A DNA stretch of 64,000 nucleotides, taken from assembly GCA_047627915.1 (NCBI GenBank), contig JBLHTZ010000005.1, positions 1-64,000 of the forward strand. Direction: 5' to 3'. Source of the DNA: NORP294 sp047627915. Its GTDB lineage: Bacteria > Bacteroidota > Bacteroidia > Flavobacteriales_E > Vicingaceae. Positions 53,285-61,248 of the stretch are shown here, in pieces (position 1 is the stretch's first letter; each line of letters begins with the position of its first letter). The notes beneath the pieces are model-generated. The model was not told the origin of the DNA and ran no database searches. It saw nothing but the letters and a program-made list of their open reading frames with translations. Both the position numbers and the translations under genes were made by a program.

Positions 53285-53902
53285 TTACATCTTCAATTTG
53301 ATAGTCAACTCAATATCGTCAGATATAACGAAGTCTTTAGCTCCTGTAGAAAAAGCTACATTGTATTTTTGTCTGTCAAATGTTAATGAACCTATTGCAG
53401 TTCCCGCTTCAGTATCAACAGCTACATCATTTATAGTTTCAGAGTTGGTAACACCTCTAACAGTTAGATCTCCTGTAACTGTCTTTGCAGCCATATCTGC
53501 ACTCTTAATTACGAAAGATGCAGTTGGAAATGAATCTACCATGAAGAAATCACCTGAACTTAAGTGTCCAACTAATTTTTCAGAAGGCTGATCTTCTGTG
53601 TAGTTAGAGTCTAAAGTATTCATAGAAGTCAAATCAACACTAAAGTTTCCAGCAACGATTTCATCACCTTTCAAGGTAAGAGATCCTTCAGTTACTTTCA
53701 CTGTTCCATTGTGAGACTTTATGCCACCAACGATTTGTCCCATCCACATTACGCTACTTTCACTAGTGTTCACGGTAACAGTTTCTTCTGCTGTTTCAAC
53801 AACTTCTTCTGTTACTTCATTTGATTTGTCAGCAGCACCGCCACAAGCTACCATTGTTCCTATTACAGCAAGTGTTAATACTGGTTTAAATAATTTTTTC
53901 AT
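53285..53902 (-). CDS. YceI-family lipoprotein
   Basis: This 205-residue lipoprotein (MKKLFKPVLTLAVIGTMVAC, lipobox cysteine) has an acidic spacer and a YceI-like lipocalin-type beta-barrel (VMWMGQIVGGIKSHNGTV, LVGHLSSGDFFMVDSFPTAS and GDLTVRGVTNS). YceI members bind polyisoprenoids or amphiphiles. Lipid binding is from the family, not demonstrable from sequence. Its terminator lies just downstream. Confidence 0.9.
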   Translation of the reverse strand: MKKLFKPVLTLAVIGTMVACGGAADKSNEVTEEVVETAEETVTVNTSESSVMWMGQIVGGIKSHNGTVKVTEGSLTLKGDEIVAGNFSVDLTSMNTLDSNYTEDQPSEKLVGHLSSGDFFMVDSFPTASFVIKSADMAAKTVTGDLTVRGVTNSETINDVAVDTEAGTAIGSLTFDRQKYNVAFSTGAKDFVISDDIELTIKLKM

Positions 53903-54046
53903 TTTGTTTTTGTTAGAGTTATTTTTTGCGAAAGTACACTTTTTTTACAAATAGATGTAGGTACATGTAAAAAATATTTTTTGTCTGTTAAGTTTTGTAA
54001 ATGATATAGTTATTATCTATATTTTCTATAGGAAGGTTTAGTTTGT

Positions 54047-54574
54047 TTAATTAATTCGTGTCCGTTGATTGAATTCTTTGATTTTTTCGTTTAGCTCTTT
54101 AAAATCTATTGCTCCATGTGCTTCTATTAAATGTTCCGCAATGGCCATTGACCTGTTAATCTTTATGTCGGGGTTTTTAATTTTGTTTACCAAGTGTATT
54201 AGGTTGCGCTGCCTGCCGGGAGTTAGCTTTTGGAAATACTCAAATACTACCTCGTCTCCAAATATTACAGCTTCAAATTCCTCACAAATAGGCATGCCGT
54301 ATTCTGAGTTGTCCTTCGTAATTTCTAACTTTACTAAATCACCCGTTCTTATTTTCAGTTGTTTCACTATGCCTTTATTCAGCATAATAAAAGGACCTTC
54401 TTGAGAGGACATAATGGCGCAGTGGTTCTTTAGCTCATCGTTAAAAGTTACAACAACTCGGCGATTGTTTCCTTTGGTAAAGTATTCGGAAATAGTTTTA
54501 GGAATGAGAAAATGATATCCCCAAAGATTAGATTCAAAAGAGCCAAGTTTGGTATTTACTATTTTATTTTCCAC
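54047..54574 (-). CDS. YdeI/OmpD-associated family protein (DUF1905 plus YdeI)
   Basis: This 175-residue protein has an N-terminal DUF1905-like beta domain (NLWGYHFLIPKTISEYF, then CAIMSSQEGPFIMLNKGIVK) and a C-terminal YdeI/OmpD-associated helical segment (YFQKLTPGRQRNLIHLVNK). In other bacteria YdeI-type proteins are linked to stress and bacteriocin resistance, though mechanisms are unclear. Cytosolic; no signal peptide. It is divergent from the DUF2461 gene. Confidence 0.83.
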   Translation of the reverse strand: MENKIVNTKLGSFESNLWGYHFLIPKTISEYFTKGNNRRVVVTFNDELKNHCAIMSSQEGPFIMLNKGIVKQLKIRTGDLVKLEITKDNSEYGMPICEEFEAVIFGDEVVFEYFQKLTPGRQRNLIHLVNKIKNPDIKINRSMAIAEHLIEAHGAIDFKELNEKIKEFNQRTRIN

Positions 54575-54686
54575 GAACTAAAATTACTAATCTTGGAATT
54601 TCGAATCCGAAGGAGCAATTGAAATTTCGCAGTTTTAATTCTTTATTCAGTTTTTATCTTCCGTTAATCCTATTTATACTTGTAAA

Positions 54687-55370
54687 ATGGCACACATAAC
54701 ACAATACACCCTCGATTTTTTAGGCGCTTTAAAAGCGAATAACCAGCGCAATTGGTTCACAGAGAACAAACCTCGATACGAAAAATCGCACAAAGAAATG
54801 TACACTTTCGCAGAGTCCATTATAGACCAGTTGAATAAGTTTGATTCCATTTCTACGCCTAGTGGAAAAAAGAGTTTGTACCGAATATATAGAGATGTTC
54901 GTTTTTCGAAAAACAAAGACCCCTATAAAACGAATCGCAGTGGTTCCTTTGCAAGAGAAGGTGCAGAAAGGAGAGGGGGTTATTACTTTAGCGTTAGTCC
55001 AGGTGAAACAATTATTGGTGGAGGATTTCATCAGCCGAATACAGACGATTTGAACTTGCTTCGAAGGCAATTAGAAATGGATGCCACTCCGCTTAGAAAA
55101 GTATTAGAGGATAAAAAATTTAAAAAGTACTACGGCCAATTATTGGGAGAACAATTGAAAACAGCGCCTCGAGGCTTTGATAAAGAAGACCCTAATATTG
55201 ATTTATTGCGGTATAAAAGTTTTTACGTGATGCATAAATTTACGGATCAAGAAGTTCTTTCGGAAGACTTTGAACAGAAGGTAATTGAAGGATATAAAAT
55301 TATTCAAGGCTTTTTCGATGTGATGACTTCCTATTTAACAACAGATCTCAATGGAGAGTCTACTATTTAG
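54687..55370 (+). CDS. DUF2461 family protein
   Basis: This 227-residue DUF2461 protein shows the signature of the family: TLDFLGALKANNQRNWFTEN at the start, RIYRDVRFSKNKDPYKTNR near 70, and GGYYFSVSPGETIIGGGFHQ near 95. The end lacks a membrane segment. No function is known. It lies 76 bases ahead of paaE on the same strand, with its own promoter-like box in between, so it is unlikely to be in the paa operon. Confidence 0.92.
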   Translation: MAHITQYTLDFLGALKANNQRNWFTENKPRYEKSHKEMYTFAESIIDQLNKFDSISTPSGKKSLYRIYRDVRFSKNKDPYKTNRSGSFAREGAERRGGYYFSVSPGETIIGGGFHQPNTDDLNLLRRQLEMDATPLRKVLEDKKFKKYYGQLLGEQLKTAPRGFDKEDPNIDLLRYKSFYVMHKFTDQEVLSEDFEQKVIEGYKIIQGFFDVMTSYLTTDLNGESTI

Positions 55371-55417
55371 AAACACTCAAAACTGATAAATATCATTTTT
55401 GGAAGAACATCTTTAAT

Positions 55418-55425
55418 TATCTTTG
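55418..55425 (+). promoter_or_regulatory. Promoter of the paa operon
   Basis: TATCTTTG (TAnnTTTG) at 55418-55425 with a TTTG -33 element at 55398-55401 and 16-base spacing. Transcription would start around 55432. That leaves a 15-base leader before the ATG at 55447 and rules out the in-frame TTG at 55423. Confidence 0.5.
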
Positions 55426-55446
55426 TTAAGTACTATAAAAACAATT

Positions 55447-56514
55447 ATGTCTCAACAGTTTTATTCCATTCAAGTTAGCGAAATATACAAGACAACTACT
55501 GATTGTTCGGTTGTTACCTTTGAAATGTCAGATGAATTGAAAGGGGTGTTTACTTATAAACAAGGGCAATATTTGACCTTAAAAGCTGTAATTAATGGAG
55601 AAGAAGTTCGGAGATCTTACTCGTTATGTAGCAGTCCTATTGACAACGAGTGGAAAGTAGCTGTTAAAAAGATTGAGGGAGGTCGTTTTTCTACCTTCGT
55701 GAATGATGTATTGACGGTTGGGGATACGTTAGAGGTAATGCCTCCAAATGGGCGTTTTTTTACTGAAGTAAATCCGAAGAACAAGAAACGCTATGTTGCA
55801 TTTGCTGCGGGGAGTGGAATTACTCCAATTCACTCTATTATTAAAACGCACTTAAATCAAGAGCCGGAATCGACGTTCAGTTTGTTTTATTTGAATCAAT
55901 CTGTGCAGTCGATGATTTTGCGAGAAGAGATTGAAGGGTTGAAGAATCAGTTTTTAGGACGTTACGAGCTGTATCACTTTTTAACCAAAGAAATGAGGGA
56001 TGCGCCATTATTTAATGGTCGATTTACCGAAAAGAAGCTTCAAACTCTTTCAGAAAAGATAATTGATTTCAATTCGGTTGATGAGTTTTTTATTTGTGGA
56101 CCAACAGAAATGATTTTTATGATTCGCGATTTCTTGTATGTCCAAGGAGTAGAAGAATCTAAAGTGCATTTTGAGTTATTTGGAACACCAACCAAAGGGT
56201 CAAAAAAGAAGGTGTTTGATACGAACAACAAAGACGTTTCAGACGTTTCAATTATAACAAATGGAGTACAAGTTTCATTTTCAATGACTCAAAATGGTGA
56301 GAATATTTTAGATGCAGCACTTCGGAATAATGCAGATTTACCTTTTGCTTGCAAAGGCGGAGTATGTTGTACATGTAAAGCTAAATTGATTGAAGGAGAA
56401 GCGCCAATGACTGTAAATTATTCATTGGAAAAAGAAGAAGTAGAACAAGGATATATATTAACTTGCCAAGCCATACCAAAGTCAAGTAAAATAGTAGTCG
56501 ATTTTGACAGTTAA
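55447..56514 (+). CDS. paaE: Phenylacetyl-CoA epoxidase, reductase subunit
   Basis: PaaE passes electrons from NADPH through FAD and a 2Fe-2S cluster to the PaaAC monooxygenase. In the 355-residue protein the FAD site is RRSYSLCSSP near residue 58. The NADPH domain has FAAGSGITPIHSII, and the C-terminal ferredoxin CKGGVCCTCKAKLIEG plus LTCQA provides the cluster cysteines. The start is at the ATG (MSQQFYSIQV), 15 bases past the predicted transcription start. It is first of five genes (paaEABCD); paaA follows 12 bases later. Confidence 0.93.
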   Translation: MSQQFYSIQVSEIYKTTTDCSVVTFEMSDELKGVFTYKQGQYLTLKAVINGEEVRRSYSLCSSPIDNEWKVAVKKIEGGRFSTFVNDVLTVGDTLEVMPPNGRFFTEVNPKNKKRYVAFAAGSGITPIHSIIKTHLNQEPESTFSLFYLNQSVQSMILREEIEGLKNQFLGRYELYHFLTKEMRDAPLFNGRFTEKKLQTLSEKIIDFNSVDEFFICGPTEMIFMIRDFLYVQGVEESKVHFELFGTPTKGSKKKVFDTNNKDVSDVSIITNGVQVSFSMTQNGENILDAALRNNADLPFACKGGVCCTCKAKLIEGEAPMTVNYSLEKEEVEQGYILTCQAIPKSSKIVVDFDS

Positions 56515-56526
56515 AGAATTTAAGTT

Positions 56527-57480
56527 ATGGAAAACAAAACACTAAGTTTAGAAGAGCAGTTTCAAAACAAAATTGATAACGGTGAAAATATTGAAGCGAA
56601 GGATTGGATGCCGGAGAAATACCGCAAAACTCATATTCGTCAAATTTCGCAGCATGCTCATTCAGAAGTAGTAGGTATGTTGCCTGAGGGAAACTGGATT
56701 TCTAGAGCCCCTTCACTGAGAAGAAAAGTAGCTTTGTTGGCAAAGGTACAAGATGAAGCAGGACATGGTTTGTATTTATACAGCGCTGCTGAAACGCTTG
56801 GTATAAGCAGAGAGGAACTGAATGAGCAATTAAACTCAGGAAGAGCAAAGTACTCTAGTATATTTAATTACCCTACTGTAACATGGGCTGATATGGGAGC
56901 TGTTGGCTGGTTGGTTGATGGTGCTGCCATTATTAATCAAGTAATGTTGACCAAGACTTCTTATGGCCCATACGCTCGAGCAATGGTTCGTATTTGTAAG
57001 GAAGAAAGCTTTCACCAAAGACAAGGATACGAGATTATGTTATCCCTGTGTAATGGCACTCCAGCTCAAAAAGAAATGGCTCAAGATGCATTGAATAGGT
57101 GGTGGTGGCCAAGTATTATGATGTTTGGGCCAAGGGATGAGGAATCTCCGAATACAGAGCAATCAATGAAGTGGAAAATCAAGAAGAAAACAAACGATGA
57201 ATTGCGTCAACAATTTGTAGATCAAACGGTTCCTCAAGCTGAAATTTTAGGACTCACTGTTCCTGATAAGGATTTGAAATGGAACGATGAAAGAGGGCAC
57301 TATGACTTTGGTACCATTGATTGGGTAGAATTTTGGAATGTAGTGAAAGGAAATGGCTTGATGAACGAAAAGCGTTTAAAAGACAGAAATGAAGCTTGGG
57401 ACGAAGGAAAGTGGGTTAGAGATGCAGCCTCATCTTACGCCGACAAGCAAGCAGAAAAGAAAGCAAAAAAGACAGCTTAG
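56527..57480 (+). CDS. paaA: Phenylacetyl-CoA epoxidase, catalytic subunit
   Basis: PaaA is the di-iron oxygenase that epoxidises phenylacetyl-CoA. In the 317-residue protein the di-iron ligands are visible in QDEAGHGLYLYSAAETLG (ExxH) near residue 75, and in RICKEESFHQRQGYEIML (ExxH) near 160. NRWWWPSIMMFGPRD lies close by, a PaaA hallmark. The C-terminus is basic and charged (KQAEKKAKKTA). It follows paaE by 12 bases; a 128-base gap then separates it from paaB. Confidence 0.95.
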   Translation: MENKTLSLEEQFQNKIDNGENIEAKDWMPEKYRKTHIRQISQHAHSEVVGMLPEGNWISRAPSLRRKVALLAKVQDEAGHGLYLYSAAETLGISREELNEQLNSGRAKYSSIFNYPTVTWADMGAVGWLVDGAAIINQVMLTKTSYGPYARAMVRICKEESFHQRQGYEIMLSLCNGTPAQKEMAQDALNRWWWPSIMMFGPRDEESPNTEQSMKWKIKKKTNDELRQQFVDQTVPQAEILGLTVPDKDLKWNDERGHYDFGTIDWVEFWNVVKGNGLMNEKRLKDRNEAWDEGKWVRDAASSYADKQAEKKAKKTA

Positions 57481-57505
57481 TTTAATTGTAAGTTAGTAAT
57501 TAGCA

Positions 57506-57577
57506 AATTACGAATGGGTAATTGTTGAATAGATTATAAATAGAATTTTTATTTTGATGAGTTACTTTTTCGTAATT
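57506..57577 (+). repeat. Inverted repeat in the paaA-paaB spacer
   Basis: AATTACGAA (57506-57514) is repeated inverted as TTCGTAATT (57569-57577) inside a 128-base AT-rich spacer. A similar ATTCGTAATT motif recurs around 16603-16630. It looks like a remnant of a small dispersed element that separates the two genes without breaking them. Confidence 0.4.
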
Positions 57578-57608
57578 CGTTATTTTGAAATTCATAATTA
57601 TTTAAAGG

Positions 57609-57893
57609 ATGAACAGAGAATGGCCCATTTGGGAAATATTTATCAGAAGTAAGAACGGTTTAGAGCACCGTCATTGTGGTAGTTTGCATGCAGCAGATGA
57701 AGAAATGGCGATTCAAAATGCTAGAGACGTTTATACAAGAAGACAAGAAGGTGTTAGTCTTTGGGTTGTAGAGTCAAAGTACATAACGGCATCAAATCCA
57801 GAGAAGAATGGTGAAATGTTTGAGCCGGCGGCAGATAAGGTATACCGTCATCCAACATTTTACGAATTACCTGACGAAATAAAGCACATGTAA
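57609..57893 (+). CDS. paaB: Phenylacetyl-CoA epoxidase subunit PaaB
   Basis: This small 94-residue bridging subunit of the epoxidase links PaaA/PaaC dimers. Signature residues: WPIWEIFIRSKNGLEHRHCG, SLHAADEEMAIQNARDVYTR, EGVSLWVVESKYITAS. Length and order are normal. It ends 3 bases before paaC. Confidence 0.95.
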   Translation: MNREWPIWEIFIRSKNGLEHRHCGSLHAADEEMAIQNARDVYTRRQEGVSLWVVESKYITASNPEKNGEMFEPAADKVYRHPTFYELPDEIKHM

Positions 57894-57896
57894 TTT

Positions 57897-58652
57897 ATGT
57901 TACAAGAAAAACTTTACGATTATTTATTGCACTTGGGCGATAACTCGATGATTTTGGGACAGCGTTTAGGAGAGCTTTGCGGTCATGGGCCTGAATTGGA
58001 AACTGACATTGCCTTAACAAATATTTCTTTGGATCTTTTTGGTCAAGTACGAAATTATTTTCAAGCTGCCGCTCAAATCAAAGGAGGGGATGCAACGGAA
58101 GACAGCATTGCAATGCTGAGATACGAGCACGAATACCGAAATACTTATTTGGTTGAGCAACCAAATGAGGATTTTGCCCATGTTATTGTCCGTCAATTCT
58201 TTTTTGATGTATATCATCAATTGATATTAAACGAATTGATTGATAGTAAGAACGATACCTTGGTTGCTATTGCTAAAAAATCAATTAAAGAAGTTGATTA
58301 TCACGTAGATTTTTCATCTACTTGGGTGAAGCGACTTGGAGATGGGACAGAAGAAAGTCACGCAAAGATGCAAACTGCTGTTACTACCCTATGGAGATAT
58401 AGCATGGAGTTATTTAAAGCTACCGAAACGGAAGTTTGGGCAGCAGAGAGTGGAGTTGGACCGGACTTGGATAAATTAAAGTCAATTTACTTAGAAAGAG
58501 TTACCGCAATTATAGAAGAAGCGACATTGCGATTGCCGGAAGAAACGGTATTTCAATACGGCGCTAAGACTGGAACACATTCTGAAAATATGGGCTATAT
58601 TTTAGCAGAGTTTCAATACATGCAGCGAGCATATCCCAATATGAAGTGGTAA
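57897..58652 (+). CDS. paaC: Phenylacetyl-CoA epoxidase, structural subunit
   Basis: PaaC is the structural (non-catalytic) ferritin-like partner of PaaA. In the 251-residue protein the typical YLLHLGDNSMILGQRLGELC begins it, then GHGPELETDIALTNISLDLF, and the helices KEVDYHVDFSSTWVKRLGDG and GYILAEFQYMQRAYPNMKW end it. The start follows paaB by 3 bases; paaD begins 1 base after the stop. Confidence 0.95.
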   Translation: MLQEKLYDYLLHLGDNSMILGQRLGELCGHGPELETDIALTNISLDLFGQVRNYFQAAAQIKGGDATEDSIAMLRYEHEYRNTYLVEQPNEDFAHVIVRQFFFDVYHQLILNELIDSKNDTLVAIAKKSIKEVDYHVDFSSTWVKRLGDGTEESHAKMQTAVTTLWRYSMELFKATETEVWAAESGVGPDLDKLKSIYLERVTAIIEEATLRLPEETVFQYGAKTGTHSENMGYILAEFQYMQRAYPNMKW

Positions 58653-58653
58653 G

Positions 58654-59142
58654 ATGTTAGGCGTCTCGGCAAAAATAGAAGAACTTTTAACGTCAGTTAG
58701 CGATCCGGAGATCCCTGTCTTGTCCATTATGGATATGGGCATTGTGCGTAAAGTGGAATTCGTCGAGAACCAGTACCTTATAGATATAACTCCAACTTAC
58801 TCAGGCTGTCCTGCCATGGATACCATAGGAGACGACATTAGATCTGCTTTCGAAAAAGAAGGGCTGAAAGCCAAAATAAATCTTGTTTTAGCACCTGCTT
58901 GGACAACCGATTGGATTACGGAAAGAGGTCGGAAGTCATTGGAAGATTATGGTATCGCTGCTCCTCGAACAGCTGAAGTCGACAAAGCTGCCTTGTTGGG
59001 TGAAGCAAACACCATTAAATGTACTAATTGTGGTTCTTTAAATACTAAAATGGTGAGCCGTTTTGGTTCAACAGCTTGCAAGGCATTGTTTCAATGTAAC
59101 GATTGCCACGAACCGTTCGATTACTTTAAGTGTTTGAAGTAG
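58654..59142 (+). CDS. paaD: Phenylacetate pathway protein PaaD (DUF59)
   Basis: PaaD is thought to help mature the Fe centres of the epoxidase. In the 162-residue protein an N-terminal MIP18/DUF59 domain (SVSDPEIPVLSIMDMGIVRK, TYSGCPAMDTI) is followed by a C-terminal zinc-ribbon-like part (CTNCGSLNTKMVSRFG, then CKALFQCNDCHEPF) with four or more cysteines. Ends the operon. Downstream thioesterase, isomerase and regulatory paa genes are not adjacent, so the rest of the pathway must be elsewhere. Confidence 0.94.
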   Translation: MLGVSAKIEELLTSVSDPEIPVLSIMDMGIVRKVEFVENQYLIDITPTYSGCPAMDTIGDDIRSAFEKEGLKAKINLVLAPAWTTDWITERGRKSLEDYGIAAPRTAEVDKAALLGEANTIKCTNCGSLNTKMVSRFGSTACKALFQCNDCHEPFDYFKCLK

Positions 59143-59271
59143 ACTTTCCTTTCCATCCTTTTAGAATTACAGTTAGCGATTTAACATTTTTTTAACAAAC
59201 TTTTGGAATTCCATGAGTTAATAAGTATCCTTGCAATGGTTATTTAACCAACTAACAAATTAAAAATAGAT

Positions 59272-59538
59272 ATGAGAAAAATCAAAACATTAGCCGCTTT
59301 GGCGCTAATGACATTTGGATTATCTTCTTGCATGGTGTATGAGTCATACAGTGTCACTGGAAATCCAATCGGAACTAAGAAAGGAGTTGCTAAAACCAAA
59401 CTTTTTTCTAAAGACTTAGACGTTTCAATGAGAACGGCTGCAAAAAATGGAAAAATTCAAAATATTGGTAGTGTTGATATTAAAACCAAGGCTTATGTAT
59501 TTTTTATAGTGACTAAAACTACCGTAACAGGTGAATAA
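59272..59538 (+). CDS. TRL-like lipoprotein, first of three
   Basis: This 88-residue lipoprotein (MRKIKTLAALALMTFGLSSC, lipobox cysteine) belongs to the TRL-like family: SVTGNPIGTKKGVAKTK, then AAKNGKIQNIGSVDIKTK and a terminal VTGE. Its neighbours are paralogs with the same pattern. It ends 13 bases before the start of the second. TRL-like proteins are small exported proteins of unknown role. Confidence 0.82.
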   Translation: MRKIKTLAALALMTFGLSSCMVYESYSVTGNPIGTKKGVAKTKLFSKDLDVSMRTAAKNGKIQNIGSVDIKTKAYVFFIVTKTTVTGE

Positions 59539-59551
59539 AAAAGACAAAACG

Positions 59552-59842
59552 ATGAAAAATTTAAAAAGTATTTTTGGAGGTTTAGTTTTTGTAGCTGTGC
59601 TTTCTTCTTGCTCTCTAACTGTACCATATGCTGTTACTGAAGCAACAATAGGAACAAATAAAGGAACTTCCGAGTCATTCTACCTAGGAACTATTGAGTT
59701 GAATGGAGAATTTGGAATTGCTGAAGCTGCCAAAAAAGGTAAAATAAAAGGTGGAGTCGCAACTGTTGATATGAAAACAACAACATACATTCCATTCTTA
59801 TTGTATAAAAGAGAATTAATAGTAACTGGTGAATCCGAATAA
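59552..59842 (+). CDS. TRL-like lipoprotein, second of three
   Basis: This 96-residue lipoprotein (MKNLKSIFGGLVFVAVLSSC) has the same layout as its upstream paralog: VTEATIGTNKGTSESF, then AEAAKKGKIKGGVATVDMKT, and a terminal ELIVTGESE. The start at 59552 matches the signal peptide, so the longer frame from 59531 is rejected. It lies 13 bases after the first paralog and 13 bases before the third. Confidence 0.82.
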   Translation: MKNLKSIFGGLVFVAVLSSCSLTVPYAVTEATIGTNKGTSESFYLGTIELNGEFGIAEAAKKGKIKGGVATVDMKTTTYIPFLLYKRELIVTGESE

Positions 59843-59855
59843 ATTAAACAACGAT

Positions 59856-60221
59856 ATGAAAAATTTAAGAAATATAACATTGGTTGCCATGATTTTATTC
59901 TTGGCATCATGTGGAGTATCTGGTCCTGCAATGAACATGAAAGCACTGGTAACTAAGAACCCTGTTGGTACAAAAGTAGGTATAGCTGAGAAAAAAGTTT
60001 GGTTTGGCCTTGCATTTGATGTAGACTTAGGAATTGTAGCAGCAGCTAAAAAAGGTAACATTACTAAAGTTGCTACTGTTGATCGTGAAGTAATCAGCGG
60101 ATTTTTTAATGTAACCTACAGAACAATTGTTACAGGAACAAGTGGCGATGAGGGAAGTAGTTCAGAAGGATCTACGAAAACAAATAAGAGAAGTAGAAGT
60201 AAGAGTAAAGGAAGAAGATAG
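59856..60221 (+). CDS. TRL-like lipoprotein, third of three
   Basis: This 121-residue lipoprotein (MKNLRNITLVAMILFLASCG) has VTKNPVGTKVGIAEKKV, then AAAKKGNITKVATVDREV and TYRTIVTG, as in its neighbours. A unique low-complexity C-terminal tail, rich in Ser, Gly, Lys and Arg (SSSEGSTKTNKRSRSKSKGR), is added. The start at 59856 is preferred over the frame from 59829. A terminator follows it. Confidence 0.82.
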   Translation: MKNLRNITLVAMILFLASCGVSGPAMNMKALVTKNPVGTKVGIAEKKVWFGLAFDVDLGIVAAAKKGNITKVATVDREVISGFFNVTYRTIVTGTSGDEGSSSEGSTKTNKRSRSKSKGRR

Positions 60222-60245
60222 TACTTCAAACCTTTGTTAAAATAA

Positions 60246-60275
60246 AAAAGGGGAGCTCAATTGAGTTCCCCTTTT
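60246..60275. terminator. Terminator between TRL genes and transketolase
   Basis: AAAAGGGGAGCTCAA pairs with TTGAGTTCCCCTTTT, almost perfectly, at 60247-60275. It serves the plus-strand TRL triplet and, from the other side, the transketolase unit. Confidence 0.8.
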
Positions 60276-60295
60276 ATTTTGTCTTGATTTTCTTT

Positions 60296-61246
60296 CTATC
60301 GTTTCATTACTCGTTGAACAGCTTCTACAATACTGCTTTTTCCTAAACCATATTTTTCAAATAATTCTTCTGGTTTACCGCTTTCACCAAAGCTGTCATC
60401 AACCGCTACGTATTCTATTGGTGTTGGATTATTTCTTGCTAATAACTGGGCAACAGAATCTCCTAAACCTCCGTTCATTTGATGTTCCTCTGCAGTAACT
60501 ACCCGACCTGTTTTTGCAACAGATTTTAGAATAGCTTCATCATCTAAAGGCTTTATTGTATGAATGTTGATTACTTCAACACTTAATCCACTAGCTTCTA
60601 ACTCTTCTGCAGCTTTTAAGCTCTCCCAAACACAATGTCCTGTAGCTATTATGGTTACGTCATTTCCTTCTTGGAAAGTAACTGCCTTTCCAATTTCAAA
60701 TTTTTGATTGGCAGGAGTAAATACTGGCCATTTTGGTCTACCAAACCTTAAGTAAACAGGTCCGTCGTACTCTGCAATTGCAATAGTCGCAGCTTTCGTT
60801 TGTTCGTAATCACATGGGTTAATAACGACCATTCCTGGTAACATTTTCATTAATCCAATATCTTCTAAGATTTGATGTGTTGCTCCGTCTTCTCCTAAGG
60901 TTAACCCTGCGTGAGAAGCTGCAATTTTTACGTTCTTTCCACTGTAAGCAATAGACTGACGAATTTGGTCGTAAACTCTTCCTGTAGCAAAGTTGGCAAA
61001 AGTGCCTGCAAAGGGAATTTTACCACCAATTGTCAAACCTGCAGCAACTCCCATCATATTTGCTTCTGCAATACCTGCTTGAATAAAGCGATCCGGAAAA
61101 GCATCTTTAAAATCATTCATCTTTAATGAACCTGTTAAGTCAGCACAAAGCGCGACCACATTTTCATTTCTTTTTCCAGCTTCTAGTAAACCATCTCCGA
61201 AACCAGATCTAGTATCTTTCATTTCAGTGTATTCGTATTTTGCCAT
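60296..61246 (-). CDS. Transketolase, C-terminal (pyrimidine-binding) subunit
   Basis: This is the pyrimidine-binding half of a split transketolase, which moves two-carbon units in the pentose phosphate pathway. The 316-residue subunit has TRSGFGDGLLEAGKRNENVV, the ADLTGSLK site, GIAEANMMGVAAGLTIGGK and HAGLTLGEDGATHQ. The C-terminal transketolase domain (VTIIATGHCVWESLKAAEEL) completes it. The N-terminal thiamine-diphosphate half is 1.4 kb upstream, past a von Willebrand A gene. Length fits the split type. Confidence 0.92.
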   Translation of the reverse strand: MAKYEYTEMKDTRSGFGDGLLEAGKRNENVVALCADLTGSLKMNDFKDAFPDRFIQAGIAEANMMGVAAGLTIGGKIPFAGTFANFATGRVYDQIRQSIAYSGKNVKIAASHAGLTLGEDGATHQILEDIGLMKMLPGMVVINPCDYEQTKAATIAIAEYDGPVYLRFGRPKWPVFTPANQKFEIGKAVTFQEGNDVTIIATGHCVWESLKAAEELEASGLSVEVINIHTIKPLDDEAILKSVAKTGRVVTAEEHQMNGGLGDSVAQLLARNNPTPIEYVAVDDSFGESGKPEELFEKYGLGKSSIVEAVQRVMKR

Positions 61247-61248
61247 GC

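Noticed and set aside
55423..55446. TTG start for paaE
   Set aside because: The TTG lies inside the predicted -7 box, so a transcript starting after it could not include this codon. The ATG at 55447 starts the conserved protein.
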